A DNA stretch of 64,000 nt, from positions 377,501 through 441,500 of the forward strand of contig NZ_CP036265.1 of the NCBI RefSeq assembly GCF_007743815.1, written 5' to 3'. Numbering within the stretch: the stretch's first letter is position 1; every line of letters starts with the position of its first letter. Under the pieces are notes generated by a model. The model searched no databases. It was not told the DNA's origin and saw only the letters and a list, made by a program, of their open reading frames with translations. This document shows positions 10,801 through 18,959 of this stretch, piece by piece. The stretch comes from Alienimonas californiensis. GTDB taxonomy: Bacteria > Planctomycetota > Planctomycetia > Planctomycetales > Planctomycetaceae. A program made the position numbers and the translations under genes.

Positions 10801-12409
10801 CCGCCGGTTCGTCGACCCGCAGCCAGGCCTCCGCGGTCGCCAGCTCCTCGCCGGCCCAGTTCAGGAGCGGCGCGACGGCGGCGGCCGCGTCCGGGCGGGC
10901 GGCGGCCTGCTCCCAGCGCACCGTGAGATCGACGACGCGTTCCACCGCGGCGCCCCGGGCCGGCGTCGGCGTCGTCCCCGCGGCCGGCGTCAGCCGGGCC
11001 CGACGGGCACTCGCCAACGACGGCGCCGTCTCGCCGGCGGCGCCGGCCGGAGCGGGGGCCGGCGCCGGGGCGGCGGCTGGCGTGGAGGGAGAAGGAGCTT
11101 CGAGGCGGTCGAAGGCCGCCGCGGCCCGGGTCGCCGCCCGCTCCGCGGATTCGACCTGCCCGGCCCGCCGACGGCGTTCGGCCGCCAGCAGCCACTCGCG
11201 GCCGGATTTCCAGGATTCGGGATCGCGGCGGTGCGGAGCGGTCGCGCGAAGACGTTCATGCCGGGTCCACAGCGCCCGGAGCGTCGTCTCCGCGGCGAGC
11301 GAACGGTCCTGATTCATCGCCGTGCCGAGGTCCGCGGCCGTAGGGGTCCCCCGGGCGTTGCGGAGCTTCAAGTTCGGCTCGCCCACCAGTTGGACCGTCT
11401 GCGGGACGCCCCGCTGCGCCCGCGAACGGGCCGAGACCCGCTCCGCGACGGCGGCGGTCAGTTCGCCGACGGTGAGGGAGGTTGGCAGGAACCGGGCGAC
11501 CGCTTCGGCGAACAGGGAGCCGCCCCCCTCCTCCGCCCCCGACCCTTCCCCGGGGCCGGACGCGGCCAGCAGGACGGCGAACGAATCGGGCAACCGACCC
11601 GCGGCCCGCAGGTCCGCGACGGCCCGGCCGAGGTCCGCTGCGTAACCCGATCCGCCGCGACCGGGCGCCGCGGGGCTCGGCGGGGGGCCGGCTTCCAGCA
11701 GCACGACGGCGCGCCGCCCGGCGGCGGCCTGGGCCAGGCGCAACAAGAGATCCGTCGCCCCCACCGACTCCCCGCCCGGCAAACGGAAGCCGGGCTCCCC
11801 GTCGGCGGTGCGTTCGGGCAGCAGCGCGACGTAAATCACCGCCGTGCCCTCGCCGGCGGCCAGTTCGTCCAACTGCTCCCGGGTCCGGGCCGCCGGGCCG
11901 CCGGCCAATCCGACCAACGCCGCTTCATTCCACAGAGCCCCGGAGGCGGAGGCCGAGAATCCCGCGGCGGCCAGCCGCAACACGTCCGTCGGCTGCACGA
12001 CGACGGGCGAGTCGGTCCCTTCGGGCGCGTCGGGCGAACCCGCCGCCGCCGACCCCGCGGCCGGCCCTGCGACCGGAGCGGCGGGCGCCGGCGCGGCGGC
12101 GGGGGCCGCGGCGGTCCCGGACGGGAGCGGCAGGAAGGTCTGATCCGCCGCGGGCGGCAGCGACGGGGCGTCGGTCTCCTCGGTCCCGTAGTCCGCCCAG
12201 GTCAGGGCGTGCAGCGTCGGGCCGGACTCCTGCGCCCACAGCCACCAGAGCAATCCCGCCAACCCGATCAGCAGGAAGCCGGCGGCGGCGGCGACCGCCA
12301 GAAAGGCCCGCCGCTGGCGGGTCCGTTCGTTCTCCAGCAGCGGCCGGCCGGCGGTCTCCGGGACGCTCCGACCGTCGGTCGCTTTCCAACTCGGAGCGGG
12401 GGTGGACAT
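7817..12409 (-). CDS. Giant single-pass membrane protein with degenerate caspase-like and Ig-like domains
   Basis: The frame is open further upstream, but the likely start is the ATG at 12409 (MSTPAPSWKA), giving 1530 aa; the earlier part is Arg/Pro-rich and looks untranslated. A membrane helix at about 36-58 ends in GLAGLLWWLWA, nearly identical to the anchor of the 1704-aa protein. Residues about 135-350 have caspase-fold features (VIYVALLPER, AVVLLEAG, SLFAEAVARFLP, LTVGEL, VPQTVQLVGEP) but no GHG or DxC catalytic motif. The middle is alpha-helical and Ala-rich. The C-terminal third holds Ig/carboxypeptidase-regulatory-like beta domains (TRLSVPDAVAAGESFQVRLEA; LPPGEYEVKI). It lies directly upstream of tssM on the same strand. 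I infer a periplasmic scaffold role in the secretion apparatus. Confidence 0.78.
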   Translation of the reverse strand: MSTPAPSWKATDGRSVPETAGRPLLENERTRQRRAFLAVAAAAGFLLIGLAGLLWWLWAQESGPTLHALTWADYGTEETDAPSLPPAADQTFLPLPSGTAAAPAAAPAPAAPVAGPAAGSAAAGSPDAPEGTDSPVVVQPTDVLRLAAAGFSASASGALWNEAALVGLAGGPAARTREQLDELAAGEGTAVIYVALLPERTADGEPGFRLPGGESVGATDLLLRLAQAAAGRRAVVLLEAGPPPSPAAPGRGGSGYAADLGRAVADLRAAGRLPDSFAVLLAASGPGEGSGAEEGGGSLFAEAVARFLPTSLTVGELTAAVAERVSARSRAQRGVPQTVQLVGEPNLKLRNARGTPTAADLGTAMNQDRSLAAETTLRALWTRHERLRATAPHRRDPESWKSGREWLLAAERRRRAGQVESAERAATRAAAAFDRLEAPSPSTPAAAPAPAPAPAGAAGETAPSLASARRARLTPAAGTTPTPARGAAVERVVDLTVRWEQAAARPDAAAAVAPLLNWAGEELATAEAWLRVDEPAAFAALPGAAPHLDGAERALDTLETGAAADAAERAEALRAEIAADGPFLTRWRTQVRTAERAVDGQSPVPADPAGPDADLADALAGATAIDAALIELAEAAADAVRSAGSRNDGAAAWARHEAALNRLRTATGETQASWGRALAGFQRATVATLARIGPPEAADALLSVPTPLSAAGPLPRLDLREIAGTPRGPGEVPPPSAPPRWQPGSWLAFWSGRVAPAVLPTGPPAVYAAFPLAPPADVPTTPAVDAFATLATAGTSAPAAAVVAAAGIAGRGTGDAGTELVTPAGPLPAGDPAPLGPIAVAELSAAGQPLAVRAGRVAPAFDASGWSVQFLPAGRPDGPATLRLPAPRTAADPVRVRPVLQHPADAADRVASATVAVRRWMIDDARASGRWVDWLPPQEFALSRPASGDGAPVAEDAPVAAARRGDLLLTPLPTADAAAPAEIAGGLLFEFRIVPPAGGERIVSLLTVPRLEDPTDRLDATQEWTDLGGAVRRLTVAVNPAAGASAEGIEDAGGPTPIALTLDPRLAACRGGSQWNLTGTFAPGGDGPAAGGAAVRLQADFDVAELRAASLQALGRGPRGDGLTGPPLWVELTVAGGLTAARWELSGDGAGLVRVPTTSGYRPRPVLAPLPTAEDAASPIVTGGAAEPTVIAASNSPESAAPAGLWAGDDVLIRRTPGPATLAFRFPPPPGIAKRARWRRDADGAWTPEAPVALRLGLDRPGAAFTPPVRRIVAAPVWRRAEATVAGGVWSVATGFEPWEVVLPLPASGRFTLRYEAGEAAGEMALAVDAGPPTTRLSVPDAVAAGESFQVRLEAADAAAGLRDVRLTATPEGAAAATVNAADGAGGAPEASGTATLTMGAAPLTVRLTATDAVGRTAETQAVVALLPPPPGSEPKGSMVVTFPAVGSGTRETIVTLTGPDDAEKRVNARTGEALFEELPPGEYEVKIREVLRFNDRLQRSGAAKATVKEEEKAAADVKYEEPAADGQAG

Positions 12410-12745
12410 TGATGCGGGGCCGGGGCGAAGGGAATCGATGCAGACATCGACGGCCCGGGGAGCCGGCGAACGCGGGATTCCGCCGGCCGGCGGGCGCCGG
12501 AGAGGGATCCGACGCGACGGGAACGGCGGCGCCGGTTGACCGGGACCTGGGACGAGGATTGTAAGGCCGCACGGGCCCCTCGGGGCCGAAGCCTCGCCCC
12601 CGGCGGATCGAGGACCCTTCACTCCCGAACGAACGCTGGCAGCGGTCGATCCGGTTTTACGGGAGGAACCGACCTTGACGAGTCGATAGGCGATTGGGGC
12701 GTGACCGCGTCTCCGCGGCCCGGCCCCAATCGAAAACAATCCACA
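12410..12745. other. Divergent intergenic region between giant membrane protein and HEAT/YHS gene
   Basis: A 336-bp gap between divergent starts must hold promoters for both directions. On the plus strand a TTGACC hexamer at 12536-12541 is followed 18 bp later by TGTAAG (12560-12565), a weak sigma-70-like pair. No strong ribosome-binding site precedes either start. No gene or RNA is recognisable here. Confidence 0.3.
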
Positions 12746-14902
12746 ATGCCGGCCGTCACCGCCCCCGCCAGGAATTCGCCCGCCCGGCGCCCCGCGTCGG
12801 CGGCGGCGGTCCGTGCAGAAACGACGGGGCCGCGGTCGGCGGTCCGGCTGCTGGCGAGCGGACTGCTCGCCGGCGGGCTGCTGGCGAGCGGGCCGCTGCC
12901 GACGGCGTCGGCCCAGGTGCCGATCCCGCCGCCGCCGGCCTACGAGCCGCCCCAGCTCACGCCCAGCCTGCTGGACTTCCTCACCGGCCGGCCGATCGCC
13001 AACCAGATGAAGCTGGCGACGACGCCGGAGCTATTGAAGCCGGAATTCGTCTTCGCCCCGCCCGACTCCCCCAAGGCGTTGGCCGCGAAGGTCAAGGCAC
13101 TGGAACTGGACGTCCCGAACCGCATCGCCGCGGCGAATTATCTCGGCACCCTGGACTGCGTGCAGTTTCCGGAGGCGAAACAGCAGCTCCTGCAAATGGC
13201 GCTGGAGGACCCCTTCGAGGAGGTCCGCTACGCCGCGGTGATGAACCTGCAGGCGATGCTGGCCCGCGGCCTCGACAACCCGGACCGGGCCGGCGGCTTC
13301 CGCATCGACGACGCCGGCGCCTGCCAGTGCCAGAGCTGCAAGAAGGCGACGAAGGAACGCGAGGCGGCCGTCGATAAGATTTTGAAGGAGACGAAGCAGT
13401 TCAAACACAAGGCGGAGCTGGCGGCCCTGAAGCCGGAGACCGTCCCGGACGTGTTCTGCAAGACGATCCCGGGACTCGTGCACCTGCCGATCAATAAGGC
13501 GAAGGAGTGCTGCGCGGATCTCAAAGCCAAGTTGCATCACGAGCCGCCGCCGGAGGCGATCCGGAGCGACTTCTGCCTGGGCTGCTGCGACGAGGCGACG
13601 CTGAACGGCCTGGCCGCGATCGCCCACGATCAGGGGGAAACGAGTCCCTGCGCAATCGAGCCGAGCGCCCGCGTCCGGGAGGCGGCCGCCCAGGCGATGC
13701 TGCTGTGCGGCTGCTATAAGCGGCCCGGCTTCGCCTATCCCTGCCCGGAGCAGCCCCTGCCGGCCCCCGCCCCGATTCCGCTGGGCGAAGGCGACCCGCT
13801 GCCCCCGGGCGAGGGCGACGGCTTCGGCGAGGGGGACGGCCTCGACGACGGCGTGCTCCGGCTGGAGATCGTGCCGCGTGCGGACGCCCCCGCCGCCCCC
13901 GAGGTCGACGTGGAGATCGACCTGAACCTCGAACTCAACGACGGCCCCCCCGCGGGCGACGGCAGTTTCGAGCTGGACGAACTGGAGATTCAGATCCTGC
14001 CGGAGACGGGCGCCGGCGGGGGGGAACTCTCTCCCGGTCGGCCGGATCGCGGGCTCCGCCGGGCGCTGCCGCTCAGCCGGCCCAGCGGGCCGCCGACGCT
14101 GCCGGCTCCGCTGCCGAAACTGCTGGACGAGACCGCGAGCCGTCGGCCCCTGCCGGAACCGTCGCTCCGACCGCACGGCGCCCCCCCGCCCGCCCCCGTG
14201 CCGCTGTTCCCGGACGCCGCGGACCCGGACGCCGCCCTCACCGCCCCCCTGTTCCCGCAGGCCCTCGTCGCCCAGGCCCCGGCCCCCCGGGTTCCGGTCC
14301 CCGACGCCGTCTCCCCGGTCGTCCTGCTCGCCGACGCGTCGCCCGCCGCCGTCCGGGACCCGGCTGTCCGGGACCGGGCCTCCCTGCCCGCCGCCTTCGC
14401 ACCGGTCGCTGAGCCCGCGTTCGAGCCCACGTTCGAGCCCGCGTTCGTCTCCGGCGCCGCCCCGACGCTGATGTGGGCGATCGTGGACGACCGTGAGCCT
14501 GCCGTCTCCCCGGCGCCCGCCGCCGCCCCGGCGCCCGTCATCGCTCTGGCCTCTGCGGAGCGGCCCGCCGCCCCGGCGGCGGCGCCGTTGCGGGGCCTGC
14601 GGGGGATGTGCGTGGTCGAGTTGGCCCGCCAGTCGCTCGTCCCCGCCGATCCGCAGTTCCAGGCGGTGCACCTGGGGCGGACGTATCACTTCCGCTCCGC
14701 CGAGAACCGCGAGGCCTTCCTCGCCGATCCGGAGGCCTTCGCCCCGGCGTTCCGCGGGTTCGACCCCGTGGCGTACGCCGAGCGCGGCGAGGTCGTGGAG
14801 GGAACCGTGCTGCGGCGATTCGAGGGCCGGTTCCTCCTGTTCGAACGCCCCGAGCACTGGACGCGGTTCTGCGCCGACCCGGATCGCTACCGCGGCGACT
14901 GA
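12746..14902 (+). CDS. Secreted HEAT-repeat protein with C-terminal YHS-like region
   Basis: The ATG at 12746 (MPAVTAPARN) gives 718 aa with a signal peptide (hydrophobic about 33-50, likely cleavage after TASA-QV). Residues about 100-180 form HEAT-like helices (NRIAAANYLGTL, FEEVRYAAVMNL). Several Cys clusters follow: CQCQSC at 193-198, then ECC, CLGCC and LLCGCY motifs. The centre (about 350-615) is Pro/Ala- and acid-rich. The last 100 residues, from MCVVEL at 621, contain YHFRSAENREAFLADPEAF, FRGFDPVAYAERGEVVEG and a second copy-like RFLLFERPEHWTRFCADPDRY, matching the YHS metal-associated family. It is the only plus-strand gene in the minus half of the secretion locus. Its function is unknown; a periplasmic or envelope location is expected. 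Confidence 0.78.
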   Translation: MPAVTAPARNSPARRPASAAAVRAETTGPRSAVRLLASGLLAGGLLASGPLPTASAQVPIPPPPAYEPPQLTPSLLDFLTGRPIANQMKLATTPELLKPEFVFAPPDSPKALAAKVKALELDVPNRIAAANYLGTLDCVQFPEAKQQLLQMALEDPFEEVRYAAVMNLQAMLARGLDNPDRAGGFRIDDAGACQCQSCKKATKEREAAVDKILKETKQFKHKAELAALKPETVPDVFCKTIPGLVHLPINKAKECCADLKAKLHHEPPPEAIRSDFCLGCCDEATLNGLAAIAHDQGETSPCAIEPSARVREAAAQAMLLCGCYKRPGFAYPCPEQPLPAPAPIPLGEGDPLPPGEGDGFGEGDGLDDGVLRLEIVPRADAPAAPEVDVEIDLNLELNDGPPAGDGSFELDELEIQILPETGAGGGELSPGRPDRGLRRALPLSRPSGPPTLPAPLPKLLDETASRRPLPEPSLRPHGAPPPAPVPLFPDAADPDAALTAPLFPQALVAQAPAPRVPVPDAVSPVVLLADASPAAVRDPAVRDRASLPAAFAPVAEPAFEPTFEPAFVSGAAPTLMWAIVDDREPAVSPAPAAAPAPVIALASAERPAAPAAAPLRGLRGMCVVELARQSLVPADPQFQAVHLGRTYHFRSAENREAFLADPEAFAPAFRGFDPVAYAERGEVVEGTVLRRFEGRFLLFERPEHWTRFCADPDRYRGD

Positions 14903-14979
14903 GGCTCGGCCTCCGATCGTCCGGCGACCCCTGCGTCCCGCGAGCGACCCGAGGTCGCGTTCGCTCCGTCAGAGCCCGG

Positions 14980-15273
14980 TCAGCCGCTGATGAGCACGGT
15001 GGGACAGCCCGAAACGATCGCCCCCCCGTGGGCGGTGGTGTCTCCGAGGCGGGCCGCGGGGAGGTTCATGATCAGCACCTTCGCGGACCCTTTCGCGATC
15101 ATGTCCGGCGGGCCGACGCAGACGCAAATGTCTGTGGCCCGGGCCGCCGGCATATTTCCCACCAGCACCGTCGGCACCCCGGGGGCCGTCACCGGTCCGC
15201 CCACATGCGGCACGATCCCGGTGACCATGGGACACGTGTGCATGTCGGTCAGGCGAGCGGCGGGCATCGTCAT
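14980..15273 (-). CDS. PAAR-repeat spike-tip protein
   Basis: The 97-aa product consists of one PAAR domain: MPAARLTDMHTCP, GNMPAARATDICVC, MNLPAARLGDTTAHGG and a closing CPTVLISG, with His/Cys residues for the bound metal. PAAR proteins form the sharp cone on the VgrG trimer of the T6SS tail and help load effectors. There is no extension, so it carries no fused effector. It lies downstream of the FHA gene on the same strand (77 bp). A second in-frame ATG two codons in (15267) is an alternative start. Confidence 0.92.
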   Translation of the reverse strand: MTMPAARLTDMHTCPMVTGIVPHVGGPVTAPGVPTVLVGNMPAARATDICVCVGPPDMIAKGSAKVLIMNLPAARLGDTTAHGGAIVSGCPTVLISG

Positions 15274-15350
15274 GAGGATTCAGCGGGAAGGGACAACTGA
15301 GCGGCGGGGACGGAGCGGTTGAGAACGAGGGCGAACGCCGGGGTTCCCGA

Positions 15351-16628
15351 TCAGGACGGCGGCTTCGGCGGAGCGGGCGGCCGGGGCGGCGTCGGCGCCC
15401 CGGCGGGTTGAGCGGCGGCGCCGGGGCGGCGGGGCGGTTTGGGCGGATTGGCACCCCCGCCGGCCGCCGCGGGCGATTTGGCAGGAGGCGCCTTGGGCGG
15501 GGACGACGCGGCGGAGCCGGACGACCGGGGCGCCGGGGACGAGTCGCCCGCGAGCACGCCGCCGCGGCGTTCGAGAAAGGCCCGGCGGCGGTCGGCGGCG
15601 GCAGCGGGGTCCGCGACGGCGGCGAGCGTCACCGCCGCGTTGACCGCGACCGCCGACAAATTGGGCGGCGCCAGGACCACGGCGGTGTGGGGCGGCCCCA
15701 GGCTGCCGTGCGAGAAGAACGCCGCCGTCGCGCACCACGCGGCGGCCGTCTGGTGCTTCAACGCCTCGGCGGCGGCTTCGCAGGCGCGGCGGTTCTCTTC
15801 GGTCGGGTCGTCCGCCCAGGCGAGGGCGGCGGCGAGCGCGGCTTCGTCCCGCGGACCGGCGTCGCCGGTGGGGTTCGCCACGCTCTTCACGCAGTCCGCC
15901 GCCCAGCGCACGGCCGTTCGCGGCGGGAGGGCGGCGGCGAGGAACTTCAGCCCCTCCTCCGGGTCCAGTTCCGCCAACTGCTCCAGCACCGCGGCCGGGC
16001 CGTCGCCGGGTCGGGCGAACCCCGCTTCCAACCCCGCCCGGGCGGAGATCTCCGAGACCGACTCGTCCCGGTAGCCGTCCGGGCCGGTCGGCACGTCGAC
16101 GTCGTCGTTCGCCCCGTCCGGCGACGGCTGCGTCGAGGCGGCCGCGTCCGAATCGGACTCGGCCCCGGACGCACTGCCGGGCTGCCGGCCGGGCGAGGGG
16201 GCGGACGTCGGCGGCCCGCCGGGCGCCGCGGGGGCGGACCGCGGTGCCGGCCGGGCCGCGGGCGCGGCGGCGGCGGCGTGCAGGGCGAACCGGCTCTGTC
16301 CGGCCCGCACGGCGTCCTCCGGCCGGATCGAGCGCGGCACGCCCGGCGACAGCCGTTCCTCGTTCAAAAACGTGCCGTAACTGCTGCCGAGGTCCTCGAT
16401 CCGCAGTTCGCCCTCTTCGTACAGCAGTTGGAAATGGCGCCGCGACAGCGAGTCGTCCCGCACCACCAACCCGTTCCCGGTCATGCGACCGACCGTCAGA
16501 GGGCGCTCGGCGGGCACGGCGACCTCCGCCCCCGCCGACGGACCGTCGACCACAATCAGCAGAAACGCCTCCGCGCCGTCGGCGGTCGGCGGGGCGGAAA
16601 AGAACGGACGGGGCTGCAGAGTCGGCAT
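15351..16628 (-). CDS. FHA-domain protein of the T6SS locus
   Basis: The product is 425 aa. An N-terminal forkhead-associated domain covers about 22-116, with the conserved GR (47-48), SRRH (62-65) and GSSYGTFLN (81-89) phosphothreonine-binding residues all present. A Pro/Ser/Asp-rich linker follows. A helical domain (about 210-350) begins LDPEEGLKFLAAALPPRTAVRWAADC and resembles domains found with other planctomycete FHA proteins (possibly DUF6931; not verified). The tail is Pro/Ala-rich. In T6SS loci, FHA proteins act in threonine-phosphorylation control of assembly. No kinase lies inside this locus; the nearest is at 54.8 kb. Cytoplasmic. Confidence 0.88.
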   Translation of the reverse strand: MPTLQPRPFFSAPPTADGAEAFLLIVVDGPSAGAEVAVPAERPLTVGRMTGNGLVVRDDSLSRRHFQLLYEEGELRIEDLGSSYGTFLNEERLSPGVPRSIRPEDAVRAGQSRFALHAAAAAPAARPAPRSAPAAPGGPPTSAPSPGRQPGSASGAESDSDAAASTQPSPDGANDDVDVPTGPDGYRDESVSEISARAGLEAGFARPGDGPAAVLEQLAELDPEEGLKFLAAALPPRTAVRWAADCVKSVANPTGDAGPRDEAALAAALAWADDPTEENRRACEAAAEALKHQTAAAWCATAAFFSHGSLGPPHTAVVLAPPNLSAVAVNAAVTLAAVADPAAAADRRRAFLERRGGVLAGDSSPAPRSSGSAASSPPKAPPAKSPAAAGGGANPPKPPRRPGAAAQPAGAPTPPRPPAPPKPPS

Positions 16629-16710
16629 GCGGGTCAGGATAGCCAGACGAACTTCAACGGGGCGCGGCTTGCCAAGGCAACCGCATCGCCCCGGAACGGG
16701 CCGGGGGCGG

Positions 16711-18900
16711 TCAACCGATCTTGGTGAGGGCGCCGCCCAGCGTGAGGATGCCGGAGCCGGTCACGGTGGTCAGCGGGGAGGAGACGTCCGCCTTCGCCTG
16801 TCCGGTGATCGCGATTTTGATCCCCTGCAACGTGATGCCGGAGGGATCAAGTTTAATGGAGCTGGAGCCGACGGAGAGTTCGATCGACTGCATCGCCTTC
16901 ACCGTGCGTTTGCCGGCTTTGATATCCAGCGTGTCGCTGCCGAGTTTGAGCTCCACGGTGCGGTCGCCCATCTTCAGGGTCAGTTTGTCGTTGCCCTGCT
17001 TCAGGGTGACGGTGCGATCCTTCTCGATGTCCACCGTCTGCCCGCCGTCGCTGGCCGCCGGGTCGCCGATGGCGATTTTCTGACCGTTGTAGACGGTCAG
17101 TTCGTCCATCCCGCCGCCGGAGGGCAACTCCGTTTTGCCGCCGCCGACCGTCGCGGTGCGGTTGTGCCAGATCTCCTCGGTCTGGTGGCCCTCCGGCGGC
17201 CCGGAGCCGGCGGACTCCTTGGCGTCGTAACCGACCTTGCGGGTCTCGTTGTTCTCGACGACGGCGTTGAGGTCCTTTTCGGCGTGGACGTAGATCTCCT
17301 CGGAGCCGCGTTTGTCCTCGAAGCGCAGCTCGTTGAACTCCGCCGGTTTGCCTTCGGGCGTCGACCGCGTCTTGAACCCGCTGCGGGTCTGGGCGCCGGG
17401 CATCTCGTAGGGCGGCATATTCTTGGAGTTATAGACGCTGCCCACGACGATCGGGGCGTCCGGGTCGCCCTCCATGAACGCGACGAGCACCTCCTGCCCG
17501 ATCCGCGGCCAGAAGTGCCCGCCCCACTTTTCGCCCGCCATCGACTGGGCGACGCGCACCCAGCAGGCGCTTTTCTCGTCCTTTTTGCCCTCGCGGTCCC
17601 ACGGGAACTGCACGCGGATCCGGCCGTATTTGTCGGTGTGAATCTCCTCGCCCTGCGGCCCGGTGACGAGGGCGTTCTGCAGGCCCTGAACGACCGGCTT
17701 GGGAGTCGCGCGGGCCGGGCGGAACGGCGTGGCCTTCTCGTGGGTGACGGCGCTGAAGGTGTTCGAATAGGGGTTCCCGCCGCCGCCGGCGCTCCGATAA
17801 CCGGGGTCCTGGACGGCGGAGTGGCTGACGGCCAGCAGCAGCCGCGGTCCGCCGATTTTCTTGCCATCCTGGGTGAGCGGCTGGAACGTCCGACCCGGCC
17901 GCATGGTGCGGGCGGAGGAGGAGCCGCCGCTGCGTTCGCGGGTGGCGGATTCTTCGCCGGCCCGCAGCTTGGTCAGGAACTCGCCCTCTTTTTCCACGTC
18001 GCCGAGACGCTGATCCGGCTCGTTGAACCGCTGGGCGAACTCGCCGGGGTAGTCGAACAGTTCCAGTTCCCCGTTGCCGCCCCCCGCGGCGCCGTCGGCG
18101 CTGGCCTGCAGGTCGCGATCGGCCATCTGGAAGTGATAGTCCCGCTGGACGGCCCGGCCGGGACGGATCTCGCTGCTGCCGGACAGGCTGTAGAGCACGT
18201 CCGCGTCGTACTCCTGCTCCCCGGCCTCGGTCGCGAGGGCGAACTCGTGCTGGTGCTCGCAGTCCGTGTTTTTGGACGGGTCGTCCGTGACGACCAGCGT
18301 GTGACCGCCCGCGGAGTGTTCGAAGAAGTAGTGCAACCCCTCCTGCTCCAACAGGCGGGAGACGAAGTTGAAGTGCGTCTCCCGGTACTGGACGCAGTAG
18401 TCCATCCTCGTATAGGCCCCCTTCAGCTCGAACTTATAATCGACGGAGCTGATCCCCCGCTTCCCCTTGAATTCATCGAAGACCGCGGAGACGACTTCCT
18501 TGACGTCCTTGTTTTGATATACGCGGCAATCGGACGCCTGGGTGAGGGTCCACAGCCAGGGGGCCAGTTCCAGTTCGAAGGCCTGCGTGTCCTTGTCTTT
18601 GGCGCCGACGGAGAGCCGGGTGACGATGCCGTTGAAGAAGGTGAACTCGTCGGTGTATTCAAAGTTCCCGCCGACCGCGGTTTTCCGCCCGGCGATTTTG
18701 GCGGTCACCGACTTCCCCAGCAGCGCCGCGGCGGTGACCTGATCGGCCTTGGCGACGGCGGCGAGGGCGTCGACGGACACGCCGAACAGCCCGCTGACGC
18801 GCTCGCTCGCGGACACCGCGGTCGGCAGCAAACAGTCCTTCCCCAGCGGCGTGTCCAGCCGGAGCAGGCGACCGTCGGTGGTGGGATCGAAGGCTGACAT
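16711..18900 (-). CDS. vgrG: VgrG tail-spike protein
   Basis: The start is the ATG at 18900 (MSAFDPTTDG), giving 729 aa; the frame upstream is open but not VgrG-like and would run back into the toxin gene. The N-terminal gp27-like part has RETHFNFVSRLLEQEGLHYFF. The gp5/OB part has DKYGRIRVQFPWDREG, CWVRVAQSMAGEKWGG and PRIGQEVLVAFMEGDPDAPIVVGSVYN, the hallmark VgrG block. The C-terminus is a beta-strand-rich needle (TVTLKQGNDKLTLKMGDRTV) with no added effector domain. VgrG trimers form the puncturing spike with PAAR. It lies 59 bp downstream of the toxin gene and is probably co-transcribed with it. Confidence 0.95.
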   Translation of the reverse strand: MSAFDPTTDGRLLRLDTPLGKDCLLPTAVSASERVSGLFGVSVDALAAVAKADQVTAAALLGKSVTAKIAGRKTAVGGNFEYTDEFTFFNGIVTRLSVGAKDKDTQAFELELAPWLWTLTQASDCRVYQNKDVKEVVSAVFDEFKGKRGISSVDYKFELKGAYTRMDYCVQYRETHFNFVSRLLEQEGLHYFFEHSAGGHTLVVTDDPSKNTDCEHQHEFALATEAGEQEYDADVLYSLSGSSEIRPGRAVQRDYHFQMADRDLQASADGAAGGGNGELELFDYPGEFAQRFNEPDQRLGDVEKEGEFLTKLRAGEESATRERSGGSSSARTMRPGRTFQPLTQDGKKIGGPRLLLAVSHSAVQDPGYRSAGGGGNPYSNTFSAVTHEKATPFRPARATPKPVVQGLQNALVTGPQGEEIHTDKYGRIRVQFPWDREGKKDEKSACWVRVAQSMAGEKWGGHFWPRIGQEVLVAFMEGDPDAPIVVGSVYNSKNMPPYEMPGAQTRSGFKTRSTPEGKPAEFNELRFEDKRGSEEIYVHAEKDLNAVVENNETRKVGYDAKESAGSGPPEGHQTEEIWHNRTATVGGGKTELPSGGGMDELTVYNGQKIAIGDPAASDGGQTVDIEKDRTVTLKQGNDKLTLKMGDRTVELKLGSDTLDIKAGKRTVKAMQSIELSVGSSSIKLDPSGITLQGIKIAITGQAKADVSSPLTTVTGSGILTLGGALTKIG

Positions 18901-18959
18901 GGGGGCGGCCAGAAGGCGGAACAGGAACGGAGTCGGCGGCCGGGCGGATTCGGCAATCG

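Noticed and set aside
683-12409. Active caspase-type proteases in the two giant proteins
   Set aside because: Both His and Cys catalytic motifs are missing.
12536-12745. Upstream extension of the HEAT/YHS protein to 12536
   Set aside because: The extension begins at a TTG, has no ribosome-binding site and would bury the signal peptide behind 70 unrelated residues.
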